Source of the DNA: SAR202 cluster bacterium
GTDB lineage: Bacteria > Chloroflexota > Dehalococcoidia > Lucifugimonadales > UBA3495
Direction of reading: 5' to 3'
Assembly: GCA_016872385.1 (NCBI GenBank)
Contig: VGZV01000018.1
Coordinates: 1-48,098, forward strand
DNA length: 48,098 nucleotides
How positions within the stretch are numbered: the stretch's first letter is position 1; every line of letters begins with the position of its first letter. The translations under genes were made by a program, and so were the position numbers. Below the pieces are notes generated by a model. The model did not search any database. It was not told the origin of the DNA and saw only the letters and a program-made list of their open reading frames with translations. Below, in pieces: positions 1 through 8,266 of the stretch.

Positions 1-141
1 CCCCCCGTACTTGGATTTCCAGCGGTAGTAGGTATGGTCAGAAATCCCGTGCTGGCGGCACAGGTCCAGAACCTTTACCCCAGCTTCCCCCTGTTTCAGA
101 ATCCCGATGATTTGTTCCTCGGTGAACTGGCTGCTTTTCAT
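1..141 (-). CDS. IS3-family transposase OrfA, N-terminal part
   Basis: The 47 visible codons begin MKSSQFTEEQIIGILKQGEA and continue to a WKSKYGG motif. This is the helix-turn-helix N-terminus of IS3-family OrfA proteins, which bind the element ends and are usually frameshifted into the OrfB integrase. The pattern of xxFTEEQIIxILK followed by LCRxHGISxxTYYRWKxKYGG is very characteristic. The start is the ATG at 141. Only the first half of a typical OrfA of about 90-100 residues is in the window. Confidence 0.9.
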   Translation of the reverse strand, partial: MKSSQFTEEQIIGILKQGEAGVKVLDLCRQHGISDHTYYRWKSKYGG

Positions 142-218
142 GTCGAGCTCTCCTTAGCTTTGTAGATTCTATCGGAGAACCCGCATTACCAATGGACTTA
201 TTTTAGGGGGAATGGTCA
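1..218 (-). mobile_element. IS3-family insertion sequence, 5' end (partial)
   Basis: This is the upstream end of an insertion sequence that continues left of the window. It holds the start of a transposase OrfA. Its outer end, read on the minus strand, begins TGACCATTCCCCCTAAAATA at 218. A closely similar inverted end, TGACCTTCCCCCGTAATTTA, begins at 47972 beside an OrfB 3' end, so both fragments probably come from the same element type. The 218 boundary also coincides with the point where the neighbouring secreted-protein frame stops looking like protein of its family. The IR match is by eye, with one indel and a few mismatches. Confidence 0.75.
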
Positions 219-687
219 CTGGGCCGACACTGTAAGTGGTGTCGGTATCCGGCTCACATACGATACCTCCGTCGCTGTTGATGGCTCGGATACTGCTACC
301 TGTTGCACACTCGGCGTTCACGCGTCTCTGTAAGTAGGTGGCATCGGCACCGAGGGATAGCTGTCCTGCTGACCCACCTCCAGTGAGGCCTGTGCCAGGC
401 GTCACCTCAGTAATATCACCGTCGCCGTCACTCCATCGCACGACCACATCGCCTCGCTGACAGGTCGGACCCACAGGTGCGGTCGTGTCCACTTTGACGT
501 TATAGAGTGTACCCTTGTTTGTGTCGAGGCAGCCAGCAAAGTGGCTGCCTCCATGACCTGAATAGACAGCCGGGAGCGCCGCCCCCGCGCTGAAAGCGAG
601 CAATAGCAATGCCATACCAAGGAACCAGCCCCAACGCCGGTGGAAAACGAGTTCTATCCGGTGAGTCATCTTCCTGGATATACTCAT
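169..687 (-). pseudogene. Secreted surface protein, 3' end replaced by IS insertion
   Basis: The frame starts with a basic N-terminus and a hydrophobic segment (about residues 20-37, ending AGAALPA), which looks like a signal peptide. A Cys-containing region follows, then a GTGLTGGGSAGQLSL motif and a QRRVNAECATGSSIRAI stretch. Such motifs recur in long secreted bacterial proteins resembling tail fibres. The last 16 residues, from Val157, are encoded inside the IS end, so the insertion removed the natural C-terminus. The rest of the gene is not visible. The product is inferred to be a truncated, non-functional secreted protein; its ancestral role is unknown. Confidence 0.7.
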
Positions 688-1007
688 ACTAATCTCTCTC
701 TCTGCTCTTTAGCATTGTGATATTCCAACACGAGAAGGTTTCAACCTGTCAACTGGATAGGTTAGGACGGTTTATCCTAAAAACTCCCCGCCATGGTTCG
801 ACAAACTCACCATGAGCGTGACAACTAATCAGCTCGCCCCGAGCTAGTTGAAGGGCAGGTGTTCACATTCTGATTTTAGGATAGTCTCTTAACAAGGGGG
901 AGATTGAGAGGGGGTTGTTGTCCACCCCCATCCTGGCCTTCCCCCTTAACAAGGGGGAAGGAGTCGCAGTTCTCCCCATTACCAGAGAGAGGGACTTGCC
1001 GGCTGGG
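688..1007. repeat. Intergenic region with dispersed repeats
   Basis: No convincing gene lies here. It holds a degenerate copy of the TTCGACAAACTCACCATGAGC repeat family at about 796-818 and two CCCCCTTAACAAGGGGG palindromes (about 891-903 and 942-956). Both families recur across the window. A paired TTTATCCTAAAA / TTTTAGGATAG segment (about 770-890) brackets the first repeat. Confidence 0.6.
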
Positions 1008-1805
1008 CTACACCACCGAGGAAGTGCCTCCGTCAATGTTCACGGCAATCCCAGTGAGGTAGCTGGCCCGCTCCGAAGCCAGGAAGGCGATGACGTCGCC
1101 CGCTTCCTCGGTCTCAGCCACCCGGCCCAGGGGGATGCCCCGGTCCTTGGCGGTCTGGGCGTAGAACTGCTCGATGGTCAGCTTGGGATTGGCCTGCTTT
1201 GCGCGCTCAAAGCGGCGCTCGTGCTGGCCGCTCTTGATGGTGCCGATGCACACGGTGTTGACCAGGATATTGTCCTTGGCCAGGTCTTTGGACATCCCCT
1301 TGGTGATGGCAATGCCCGCGGCCCTGGAGATGGAGGTGGGCATGGAAGATGCGCCGGGGGTGCGCCCGCCCAGGTTGGTGACGTTGATGATGCGCCCGCC
1401 GCCGACTTTGCGCATCTCCGGGATGCAGGCGCGCATGAGCCGCACCGCGCCCCAGACCTTCAGGTCAAAGTCGGACTCCCATTCCTCGTCGGTAACGTTC
1501 TCAAAGGCCTTGGCCATGGAAACACCGGCGTTGTTCACCAGGATGTCCACCCGGCCAAAGTGGTCCAGGGCGGACTGCACTACCCGCTGGGCGGTCTCCG
1601 GGGCCGCCACGTCCGCCGAAACGGGCAACACCACGCCTTCTGTGGCGGTGCGGATGTCCTGGGCGGCTTTCTCCAGCACCTCGGGGCGACGGGCCACAAT
1701 GACCACCCTGGCCCCTTCCTGGGCCATGCGCATGGCCGCGGACTTGCCGATGCCCTCGCTGCCGCCGGTGATGATGGCTACCTTGTCAGTAAGTCCCAGG
1801 TCCAT
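1008..1805 (-). CDS. SDR-family oxidoreductase with atypical active site
   Basis: This 265-residue protein has the short-chain dehydrogenase Rossmann pattern: TGGSEGIGK (about residues 13-21) for the dinucleotide, an NNAG motif near 90, and a C-terminal DGG end. It would be a cytosolic NAD(P)-dependent oxidoreductase. In place of the catalytic YxxxK there is TSISRAAG, so Tyr appears as Thr and Lys as Arg, and the usual catalytic Ser region reads INVTNLGG. Activity may therefore be altered or lost, although the overall fold is clear. The ATG at 1805 follows a GGAGGCC-like ribosome site. A TATAAT-like box lies about 45 bases upstream (1846-1851, minus strand). The gene stands alone and its substrate cannot be told. 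Confidence 0.85.
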   Translation of the reverse strand: MDLGLTDKVAIITGGSEGIGKSAAMRMAQEGARVVIVARRPEVLEKAAQDIRTATEGVVLPVSADVAAPETAQRVVQSALDHFGRVDILVNNAGVSMAKAFENVTDEEWESDFDLKVWGAVRLMRACIPEMRKVGGGRIINVTNLGGRTPGASSMPTSISRAAGIAITKGMSKDLAKDNILVNTVCIGTIKSGQHERRFERAKQANPKLTIEQFYAQTAKDRGIPLGRVAETEEAGDVIAFLASERASYLTGIAVNIDGGTSSVV

Positions 1806-1961
1806 GAAAGGCCTCCTTGTGGTATTTATGTCTGGTGCGGCGGGTATTATAGCATGGGGGCAGGGAGCAGACTCGATAGCGCAGATGTAAATACGGCACC
1901 GGAGGTGTAAATTGACTAATGAACAATCTGGCCCCTACAATTTGGCACAGGAGAGTGAGAA

Positions 1962-2195
1962 ATGGAGTCTGGTGCTAAACTGGCCGCCAAGGAACGAGAT
2001 AGCCTGGTGCAACGGCTAATCGAAAGTTACCGGAAGGAGCCAGATCGCCTTCGGGAAGCGTTGCCGGAGGTGGCAGATTACTTGGACAAGCTCCTGGCGC
2101 AGGCACCGCTGTTCAAAGATAGGGAGACCCCCTTTGGCCTTACCGACCGTGAGCGAGCCTTCCACCGAGAGTCTCTTGAAAAAGTTCTCAAATAG
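1962..2195 (+). CDS. Small hypothetical protein (77 aa)
   Basis: This charged, probably all-helical 77-residue protein has no family I recognise. Heptad-like leucines run through its centre (LVQRLIESYRKEPDRLREAL). The ATG follows AGGAGAGTGAGAA, a good ribosome-binding site. It is the first of three closely spaced plus-strand genes that end in a PIN-domain toxin, so it may belong to that module. That role is inferred only from position. Confidence 0.55.
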   Translation: MESGAKLAAKERDSLVQRLIESYRKEPDRLREALPEVADYLDKLLAQAPLFKDRETPFGLTDRERAFHRESLEKVLK

Positions 2196-2210
2196 CTGCG
2201 CTCTTCCAGC

Positions 2211-2585
2211 ATGACTCCTGAGGATGCGATTAAAGGGTTGGAACACGGAGCAACGCTACTGATTGATGACTTCTCGCCTGGATACCCGCCGCGCCAGGAG
2301 CTTCTGAAACTAGTGCGCAGGGCCACCGGCATTGTGCCGAGGAAAGAGGGCAAACCCGTGGAAAAAGTGCTAAGTGAGGGAGAGGCCAGCCGGGTGGTCT
2401 CGGTGGTGCGCGGCGTAGATCTACACCTTACCTGGGATTTGAAGCTGGTGAAGGTGAGCTTAGACCCGCGCCAGTGGCGGCTAAGGAGCCAGGCCCTTGG
2501 CTTTGCCGGTTTGGCGGCAGACAGAGCCGCTGATGTTGCCCAGCAGCACGACCGGTATCTGGTGGACGCTGTTGAGAATGGCTAG
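2211..2585 (+). CDS. Probable antitoxin partner of the PIN protein
   Basis: The protein is 124 residues, basic in the middle, and not recognised over its first 90 residues. Its tail has the pattern F-x-G-(x)n-A-x-x-HDRYL, which resembles the C-terminus of several antitoxins encoded next to PIN toxins. The stop codon region overlaps the start of the PIN gene by 8 bases, a usual antitoxin-toxin arrangement. The start at 2211 has only a weak ribosome site. Function is inferred from the tail motif and the overlap. Confidence 0.5.
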   Translation: MTPEDAIKGLEHGATLLIDDFSPGYPPRQELLKLVRRATGIVPRKEGKPVEKVLSEGEASRVVSVVRGVDLHLTWDLKLVKVSLDPRQWRLRSQALGFAGLAADRAADVAQQHDRYLVDAVENG

Positions 2586-2997
2586 ACGCATCTTGATAGA
2601 CACTTCGGCCATCTTCGCCATTATTTCGTCAACGGACGACTTTCATCACCAGGCCAGAAATACCTACACAGACCTCTTGGACAGTGGTGAGGAACTTTAC
2701 GCCACTTCATACATTCTGGTAGAGGCTTCGGCCCTCATCCATCGCCGGCTGGGTTTTGAACCCCTCCGAACGTTCATCCAGTCAATCCAGGGTGTTTGGA
2801 ACATCCTTTGGATTGACCGTGGGATTCATGAGGAAGCCTGGAAGCGAATGGCGGAACGCGGTGGCAGTCGTCTCAGCTTTGTAGACTGGTCCGCCATCGT
2901 GGCTGCGGAAGATGCCCGGTTGACTATATTTGCCTTTGATGAGGATTTCTCCCAGGAGGGGCTGGTTACTATACCGGGACCCAGCGCAATGACGTAA
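2578..2997 (+). CDS. PIN-domain ribonuclease toxin (VapC-like)
   Basis: This 139-residue PIN-domain protein is expected to be a Mg2+-dependent RNase acting as the toxin of a toxin-antitoxin pair. The acidic residues expected of the active site are visible: Asp in ILIDTSAI near residue 8, Glu in ILVEASAL near 44, Asp in SFVDWSAI near 99, and Asp in FAFDEDF near 119. I chose the ATG at 2578 because translation from there begins directly at the first beta strand. The longer upstream extension overlaps the preceding gene and is not protein-like. The 8-base overlap with the upstream frame suggests coupled translation. Confidence 0.88.
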   Translation: MARRILIDTSAIFAIISSTDDFHHQARNTYTDLLDSGEELYATSYILVEASALIHRRLGFEPLRTFIQSIQGVWNILWIDRGIHEEAWKRMAERGGSRLSFVDWSAIVAAEDARLTIFAFDEDFSQEGLVTIPGPSAMT

Positions 2998-3052
2998 CTT
3001 CTACCTTGAGAACCTCCTGCGGCCGGTAGCGCCGAGGCATAGGGCCTACTCC

Positions 3053-4261
3053 TTATATGGTTATCCCCTCCGCCTGGGCCACAATGCCCATGTCCTTGTC
3101 GCCGCGGCCGCTGAGACACACCAGCACAATCTGCTCCGGCGACAGTGTGCGGGCCAACTGGCTGGCGTAGTAAACGGCGTGGGATGACTCCAAGGCCGGA
3201 ATAATCCCCTCGGTGCGGCAGAGCAGGTGGAACCCCTCCAGGGCCTGGGAGTCGGTGACGGCCAGGTACTGGGCGCGGCCTGTGTCCTTCAGGTAGCTGT
3301 GCTCCGGCCCCACGCCGGGGTAGTCCAGCCCCGCCGAGATGCTGTGGGTGGGCATCACCTGGCCGTGCCGGTCTTGCAGAAGGTAGGACATGGCCCCGTG
3401 CAGCACCCCCGGGTGCCCGGCGGTCAGCGAGGCGGCATGATGGCCCGTTTCAACGCCTTCGCCGCCCGCCTCCACCCCCACCAGCTTCACCGATTCGTCC
3501 CCCAGGAACTGGTAAAAGGTGCCGATGGCGTTGCTGCCGCCGCCCACGCAGGCCACTACGTAGTTGGGCAGCCGGCCCTCGGCCTCCAGAAGCTGGGCGC
3601 GGGCCTCCCGGCCAATCACCGATTGGAAGTCCCGCACCAGCATGGGGTAGGGGTGCGGCCCCACCACGCTGCCAATGAGGTAGTGGGTGGTCTCCACGTT
3701 AGTCACCCAGTCGCGGATGGCCTCGTTGATGGCGTCCTTAAGAGTGCGGGTGCCCGACTCCACCGGAATGACTTCCGCCTCCAGCAGCTTCATGCGGAAG
3801 ACGTTCAGCGACTGGCGCTGCACGTCCTCGGCGCCCATGTACACGATGCACTTGAGCCCCAGCATGGCGCACACCGTGGCAGTGGCCACGCCGTGCTGCC
3901 CCGCGCCGGTCTCGGCGATGATGCGGCCCTTGCCCATGCGCCGGGCCAGCAGCGCCTGCCCCAGAGCGTTGTTAATCTTGTGGGCGCCGGTGTGGGCCAA
4001 GTCTTCCCGCTTCAGGTAAATTTTGGCCCCGCCGCAGTGGCGGGACAAGTTGCGGGCATGGTACAGGGCCGTGGGCCGTCCGGCATAGGAATGCAGCAGG
4101 TGGGCCAGCTCTTGCTGAAAGGCGGCGTCGGCCCTGGCTTGGGCGTAGGCGGATTCCAGCTCCGCCAGCGCGGCCATGAGGGTCTCGGGCACGAACTTGC
4201 CGCCGTAGTCGCCAAAGCGGCCCCGGTCGTCGGGCAGGACTGGCCGAATGGTGGTGGTCAT
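3053..4261 (-). CDS. trpB: Tryptophan synthase beta chain
   Basis: This 402-residue protein catalyses the PLP-dependent joining of indole and serine to tryptophan, normally in an alpha2-beta2 complex with TrpA. The PLP lysine is Lys95 in HTGAHKINN. The phosphate-binding GGGSNAIG motif lies near residue 240, and the sequence is full length for the family. The start MTTTIRP is close to the usual N-terminus before [13 protein letters not shown]. It lies downstream of trpF on the same strand with a gap of 75 bases that holds no repeat. No trpA follows, so the alpha subunit must be encoded elsewhere if the pathway is complete. Confidence 0.97.
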   Translation of the reverse strand: MTTTIRPVLPDDRGRFGDYGGKFVPETLMAALAELESAYAQARADAAFQQELAHLLHSYAGRPTALYHARNLSRHCGGAKIYLKREDLAHTGAHKINNALGQALLARRMGKGRIIAETGAGQHGVATATVCAMLGLKCIVYMGAEDVQRQSLNVFRMKLLEAEVIPVESGTRTLKDAINEAIRDWVTNVETTHYLIGSVVGPHPYPMLVRDFQSVIGREARAQLLEAEGRLPNYVVACVGGGSNAIGTFYQFLGDESVKLVGVEAGGEGVETGHHAASLTAGHPGVLHGAMSYLLQDRHGQVMPTHSISAGLDYPGVGPEHSYLKDTGRAQYLAVTDSQALEGFHLLCRTEGIIPALESSHAVYYASQLARTLSPEQIVLVCLSGRGDKDMGIVAQAEGITI

Positions 4262-4329
4262 AAGCTCACCTCAATAACTTGGTGCAGTGCATGGCAAAGT
4301 GGCAAAGTATATGGAGTGCTGGGGACAAA

Positions 4330-4366
4330 TCCCCCCTCACCCCCCTTTTGTAAAGGGGGAATGGAG
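4330..4366. repeat. C/G-run palindrome forming the trpF 3' end
   Basis: A CCCCCCTTTTGTAAAGGGGG palindrome. It contributes the last eight or so codons of trpF and its stop, and could also fold as a hairpin between trpF and trpB. Confidence 0.75.
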
Positions 4367-5086
4367 GGATTTTTGAGCGTTGCGGATGAACTCCCTAATC
4401 TTCCGCGGGTCTTTTACTCCGCCGGTCTCCACGCCGCTGGACACATCTACGCCCCAGGGCTGCACCTGGGCCACCGCCTGGGCCACATTCTCCGGCGTCA
4501 ACCCCCCGGCCAGCAAAAACTGGTGCCCGCGCTGCGCCAGGGCTGCGGCGATGCTCCAGTCAAAGCTCTGGCCGGTGCCGCCTTGCAACCCTTCTACCAG
4601 CCGGTCCAGGGTCACCAGGCACCCGGCCTGGCGGTACTGGTGCAGGCGGGTTTCCAGGTCTGAAATCCCCCCTGCCCCTCCTTTGAGAAAGGGGGGAACT
4701 ATCCTGCCCCTCTTTGGTAAAGGGGGGTTGGGGGGGATTTCTGCCGCGCCAGAGACATTCCCAACGTGCACCACCTTCATCACTGGCACGACCACCTGCT
4801 GGCAGTATTCCACTGGCTCTGCCCCGCAGAGCTGGGCCAGGTCCAGGCCGCATTCCTGAATGGTGTGGTTCACTTCTTCCAGGGGCTGGCCGGCAAAGAG
4901 GCCCACCACCTGGGGAACCTTGCTGTCGGCCTGCTGCAACCCCTGGACCAGTATTTGGGCCGCTTCAATGCTCAGCCGCCGCCGGCGTTGGGGCACAAAC
5001 ACCAGCCCGATGTAATCAGCCCCCGCCTGGGCGGCCGCCAGGGCATCCTCCAGCCGTTGGATGCCGCAGATTTTGACTTTGGGCAT
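4337..5086 (-). CDS. trpF: Phosphoribosylanthranilate isomerase with in-frame repeat insertions
   Basis: TrpF performs the Amadori rearrangement of phosphoribosylanthranilate in tryptophan synthesis. The N-terminal KVKICGI motif carries the catalytic Cys (residue 7), and the GGTGQSFDW and LAGGLTPENV motifs bind phosphate in the TIM barrel. At 249 residues it is longer than the usual 200-210 because about 27 residues (116-142, containing IPPNPPLPKRG and FLKGGAGGIS) are encoded by a dispersed palindrome inserted in frame. A second repeat supplies the final HSPFTKGG. The start at 5086 gives TGATG overlap with the trpC stop. Whether the enzyme tolerates the loop is unknown, but the frame is intact and catalytic motifs are kept. 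Confidence 0.93.
   Translation of the reverse strand: MPKVKICGIQRLEDALAAAQAGADYIGLVFVPQRRRRLSIEAAQILVQGLQQADSKVPQVVGLFAGQPLEEVNHTIQECGLDLAQLCGAEPVEYCQQVVVPVMKVVHVGNVSGAAEIPPNPPLPKRGRIVPPFLKGGAGGISDLETRLHQYRQAGCLVTLDRLVEGLQGGTGQSFDWSIAAALAQRGHQFLLAGGLTPENVAQAVAQVQPWGVDVSSGVETGGVKDPRKIREFIRNAQKSLHSPFTKGG
4661..4741. repeat. Double palindromic repeat inserted in frame in trpF
   Basis: An 81-base segment, exactly 27 codons. It contains two C/G-run palindromes (CCTTTGAGAAAGGGGGG and CTTTGGTAAAGGGGGG) and is bounded by GAAATC and GATTTC. Related units occur at 32862, 33385 and 31509, also inside genes, and in intergenic sites. Confidence 0.85.
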
Positions 5087-5889
5087 CAGTCCCCCACCGG
5101 GGCGGTGCAACCCGACAGCTCCCGCACTTTTTGGGCCGTGTCCGCGGCGGTGACAATGGCCTCCCCCACCAGCACGGCGCTGACTCCCAGCCGCCGCAGC
5201 CGCCGCAAGTCCTCTGGAGTGCTGATGCCGCTTTCACTGACCAGCACCTTGTCCTGGGGCACCAGGGCCGCCAGCTTTTCCGTCACTGCCAGGTCGGTGA
5301 CGAAGGTATGCAAGTCCCGGTTGTTAATGCCAATGACCCTGGCTCCAGCTTGCAGGGCCATGCCCACGTCGCTGGGGTTGTGGACTTCCACCAGGCACTC
5401 CATGCCCAGCTCTCTGGTCAGGGCTAGTAGATAGTCCATCTGGCTTTGTTCCAGGATGTCGGCGATGAGCAGCAGGGCATCGGCGCCGATGGCGCGGGCT
5501 TCGTACACCTGGTACGGGTCAAAGATGAAATCTTTGCGCAGCACCGGGGCGCGGCCTGAAGCCCCGGCCCGTTTAATCTGGACGATATGTTCCGGCTCAC
5601 CCTGGAAACGCGGGTCGGTGAGCACTGAAATGGCCGCAGCCCCGTTGCTGGCGTAGGTGCGGGCCAGCCGCACCGGGTCAAAGTCCGGGCAGAGCAGGCC
5701 GCGGGAGGGCGAGGCCTTCTTGACCTCAGCGATGAGGCGTATTTGACGGCCCCGGAGGGCGGCGGCAAAGTCCAGGGGCGCAGGCTGGCCGGCGATGCGT
5801 TCCTGCAGTTGGTCCAGGGAGACCTGCCTCTTCTGCTGGGCCAATTCCTGCCGTTTCTGGGCAACTATTTTGTCTAGAATGCTGGGCAT
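5086..5889 (-). CDS. trpC: Indole-3-glycerol phosphate synthase
   Basis: The protein of about 267 residues closes the indole ring of carboxyphenylaminodeoxyribulose phosphate in the tryptophan pathway. The (beta/alpha)8 motifs are all present: LIAEVKKASPSRG with the catalytic Lys, VLRKDFIFDPYQV, GINNRDL, and VSESGI near the C-terminus. I prefer the ATG at 5889 (MPSILDKIV). A GTG three codons earlier, at 5898, would overlap the upstream lipoprotein stop as GTGA. Either way the gene is tightly coupled to the lipoprotein gene before it, and to trpF after it through a TGATG overlap. Confidence 0.96.
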   Translation of the reverse strand: MPSILDKIVAQKRQELAQQKRQVSLDQLQERIAGQPAPLDFAAALRGRQIRLIAEVKKASPSRGLLCPDFDPVRLARTYASNGAAAISVLTDPRFQGEPEHIVQIKRAGASGRAPVLRKDFIFDPYQVYEARAIGADALLLIADILEQSQMDYLLALTRELGMECLVEVHNPSDVGMALQAGARVIGINNRDLHTFVTDLAVTEKLAALVPQDKVLVSESGISTPEDLRRLRRLGVSAVLVGEAIVTAADTAQKVRELSGCTAPVGD

Positions 5890-5894
5890 GGGCG

Positions 5895-7286
5895 TCACTT
5901 CCCCACGGCGGCGGCAAAGGCGGCCACCAGCGCATCCCGTCCTGCGGGGGTATCCCCCGTGGCGCTGAATACCGTGGTCCCGGCTTCTTCACCCCAGGAC
6001 ATGACGTATTTCACCTTGTAAAGGGGTCGGCCATCCGGCGTGAAATCTCCAGTCTTGAGCTTACTGACGTAGGTGAACCAAACCAGAGTGCCCTCTTTCC
6101 CAGCCTGGCGCTCCTCAATTATGTCATAAGTCTGGTGATACTCATCTGTCTGGGCGTAGGCTACTATGTGACCGGCAGTCCAGTTGGGGGGATAGTTCAG
6201 CCCAGGCGTTATGCCAGTAGCCCGTAGCTCCAGCCGGACTTCCCGCTGGCCGGGCCTGTCCTGAACGCTGTATTGAACCCAGTAGTTCCTTGGGCCGTAG
6301 GCGCCGGTCCGTGAGGGGTCGTTGATGTTCAAGCCAGCCACCTGGTTGGGCATTGCCTGGAATGCTTTCTTGATGGCGTCGTCAGTGCTGGGCAACTTTA
6401 GCCCTTGCAGGCTGCCCGGCGGGGCCTTGGCTTGGAGCTTCTGCAGGGAAGGGGGAGCAGGCGTGGCTACCTGCCAACCCCCGTACTCGGCATCGGCGGG
6501 GTAGGGTGTGGTGGAAACCGCTACCGGCTTACCCTTGGCTGCTCCCGCGAAGGCTTCCAGCATCAGGTCTGCGTCCTCCTGAGAGTCCGCCAGGATGGTG
6601 AATATCCAGTTGCCCTTCTCGCTGCCCCACAGGACTCCTTGAACGATGGCGAACAGGTTGGGATCATTGAGGGAGTAGGATTTAATGGTAAAGCGAACCC
6701 AGCCCAGGCTGTCATCACGGCCTGAAGATAGCACTTCCAGGGTTTCCCCAAGTTCCAGGTCTTCGTCCTGCACCTTCTGTTTCTTGACTATGTCGGCAAT
6801 CCATTGGCCTGCGGTCCATTCTCCAGTTCGGGCGCTCACATCTCCCGTTACCTGTGGGTTCTCCAGGTAGTGGGTCAGGTAATAAACGTTGCGGGCCGCT
6901 ATGTGCAGCGGGTAGCCGTAAGGCCCCTTCTCGCCATAGGTGGCCTGGTGGTATGGATCGTTAGTGGAAGCGGAAGACGGCGTGTAATAGTTGTGAAACG
7001 TCTTGCCGGAAATCTTGACCGGAAGTTTCTGAAAGGCGGCAAAAACGGTCTCGCTGGTATCGGGCAGTTGCAGGCCCGACAGCCCGCCCGGCGCTTTGCC
7101 TTTGGCCAGGGTGTTGAACTCTGCGCTCTCACTGGAGTCTCCGCCAGAGGATGCAGGTGCAGCAGTGGGCGGGTTCACCCTGGGCTGGCCGGGATTGGCT
7201 GGGCCGCAAGCCAGGGCAATGGTGAGCATCACGACTGCCCGGGCGGACAGTAGTGAAGGCCCAATGTATAGGCGTGTCCGGTTCAT
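5895..7286 (-). CDS. Putative lipoprotein with two repeated domains
   Basis: The 463-residue product starts with a basic, hydrophobic leader ending in LTIALAC, a plausible lipobox, so it is probably a membrane-anchored extracytoplasmic protein. A Pro/Ala/Ser-rich linker follows. Two homologous halves then appear, opening with GLSGLQLPDTSETVFAAFQ (near residue 75) and SLQGLKLPSTDDAIKKAFQ (near 285). I do not recognise the family. The ATG at 7286 has a strong AGAGGGAGGAAAGA ribosome site; the open frame continues upstream, but that extension is not protein-like. It sits directly before trpC with almost no gap, an unexpected operon partner for tryptophan biosynthesis. Confidence 0.8.
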   Translation of the reverse strand: MNRTRLYIGPSLLSARAVVMLTIALACGPANPGQPRVNPPTAAPASSGGDSSESAEFNTLAKGKAPGGLSGLQLPDTSETVFAAFQKLPVKISGKTFHNYYTPSSASTNDPYHQATYGEKGPYGYPLHIAARNVYYLTHYLENPQVTGDVSARTGEWTAGQWIADIVKKQKVQDEDLELGETLEVLSSGRDDSLGWVRFTIKSYSLNDPNLFAIVQGVLWGSEKGNWIFTILADSQEDADLMLEAFAGAAKGKPVAVSTTPYPADAEYGGWQVATPAPPSLQKLQAKAPPGSLQGLKLPSTDDAIKKAFQAMPNQVAGLNINDPSRTGAYGPRNYWVQYSVQDRPGQREVRLELRATGITPGLNYPPNWTAGHIVAYAQTDEYHQTYDIIEERQAGKEGTLVWFTYVSKLKTGDFTPDGRPLYKVKYVMSWGEEAGTTVFSATGDTPAGRDALVAAFAAAVGK

Positions 7287-7333
7287 TCTTTCCTCCCTCT
7301 GGCAGCGGCGACTGCGCTGGATAAAGTCGGGCA

Positions 7334-8266
7334 TCAGGGAAGCTGGGGCGCGCCGTTCACAAATGGCTTCAGGGCGGCGTAGATGGCGAAGTTGCAGGGA
7401 GTGGCCACTTCTTGTTCTCTCCCCATGCGCACCACCGTGCCATTGAGGGATTCTAGTTCCATGCGGCGGCCCGCGGCCAGGTCGTTGGCCATGGAGGGAC
7501 GCACCCCAGGGGGCAAATTGGCGCAAAAGCCAATCCACCGCTCCACGGCATCCTCTGGTACACCCACCTTCTTGGCCCGCGCTACTGCATACACTTCTTG
7601 CAGGGTTTGGCGGAACAGGCTCTTGGTCTCCGGGCAGGCCAGAATTGGCCCGATGGGCAGGCGCGTCAGTGAAGAGACCCCGCTGTTGCCGCAGATGCCC
7701 AGGAATTTTTCCCACAGGGCTAACTGAATATCCGGGGAATGGACCCCTTCAATGCCCGCTTTTTGGAAGGTTTGCAGCAGACGTTCCACCCGTGGGCTGG
7801 TCTTGCGGTCCCACTCGCCCACCATTATCCTGGCCAGCCCGGTGGAGCGGTGGGCGATGACTCCGGGCGCTTCTACCCCAGCAAAGATGTTGGCCACGCC
7901 GCACATCACCTGTCCGGCGTTCAGGGTGCGGCTGATGCGCTCCCCATTGTCAATTCCATTCTGCACTGAGAACACCACCGTATCCGGCGCCACAATGGGG
8001 CGAATTACCTGGGCCGCGGTCTCGGTATCGTAGGTCTTGACGCAAAACAGCACCAGGTCCACCGGCTCCATCCCTGTGGGGTTGCTGGTGGCCTGCACTG
8101 GAATGGTAAAGTCGCCCGCCGACCGGGACTTGATGGTCAGGCCGCTGGTTTGCATGGCGTTCAGGTGCGCCCCGCGGGCAACAAAGGTCACGTCGTTACC
8201 AGCGCGAGCCAGCAGTCCGCCAAAAAAGCCGCCGGTACCCCCGGCCCCCATTATGGCAATGCGCAT
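7334..8266 (-). CDS. Ketopantoate reductase-family (PanE/ApbA) oxidoreductase
   Basis: The protein (310 residues) has the N-terminal NADP-binding Rossmann motif IMGAGGTGGFFGGLLARAG at residue 5 and VQNGIDN near residue 100, as in 2-dehydropantoate 2-reductase. The C-terminal helical domain carries LWEKFLGICGNSGVSSLTR, where the family has a conserved Lys-x4-Asn-like pattern. True PanE reduces ketopantoate for pantothenate and CoA synthesis, but many paralogues of unknown substrate exist. Its placement between trp genes rather than pan genes makes the exact role uncertain. Confidence 0.85.
   Translation of the reverse strand: MRIAIMGAGGTGGFFGGLLARAGNDVTFVARGAHLNAMQTSGLTIKSRSAGDFTIPVQATSNPTGMEPVDLVLFCVKTYDTETAAQVIRPIVAPDTVVFSVQNGIDNGERISRTLNAGQVMCGVANIFAGVEAPGVIAHRSTGLARIMVGEWDRKTSPRVERLLQTFQKAGIEGVHSPDIQLALWEKFLGICGNSGVSSLTRLPIGPILACPETKSLFRQTLQEVYAVARAKKVGVPEDAVERWIGFCANLPPGVRPSMANDLAAGRRMELESLNGTVVRMGREQEVATPCNFAIYAALKPFVNGAPQLP

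Noticed and set aside
915..1910. Long open frame of 331 codons opposite the SDR gene
   Set aside because: It lies antisense to a clear SDR and its composition is that of a shadow frame in GC-rich DNA.
4270..4340. Possible trp attenuator or riboswitch before trpB
   Set aside because: Only short direct repeats (TGGCAAAGT) and a C/G-run palindrome are seen; no leader peptide with Trp codons.
3227..4663. 478-codon frame opposite trpB and trpF
   Set aside because: Antisense to two certain genes, with repetitive Gly/His/Val typical of shadow frames.
7287..7715. Upstream extension of the lipoprotein frame
   Set aside because: It overlaps the PanE-like gene and is Pro/Arg-rich without protein likeness; the ATG at 7286 has a strong ribosome site and signal sequence.
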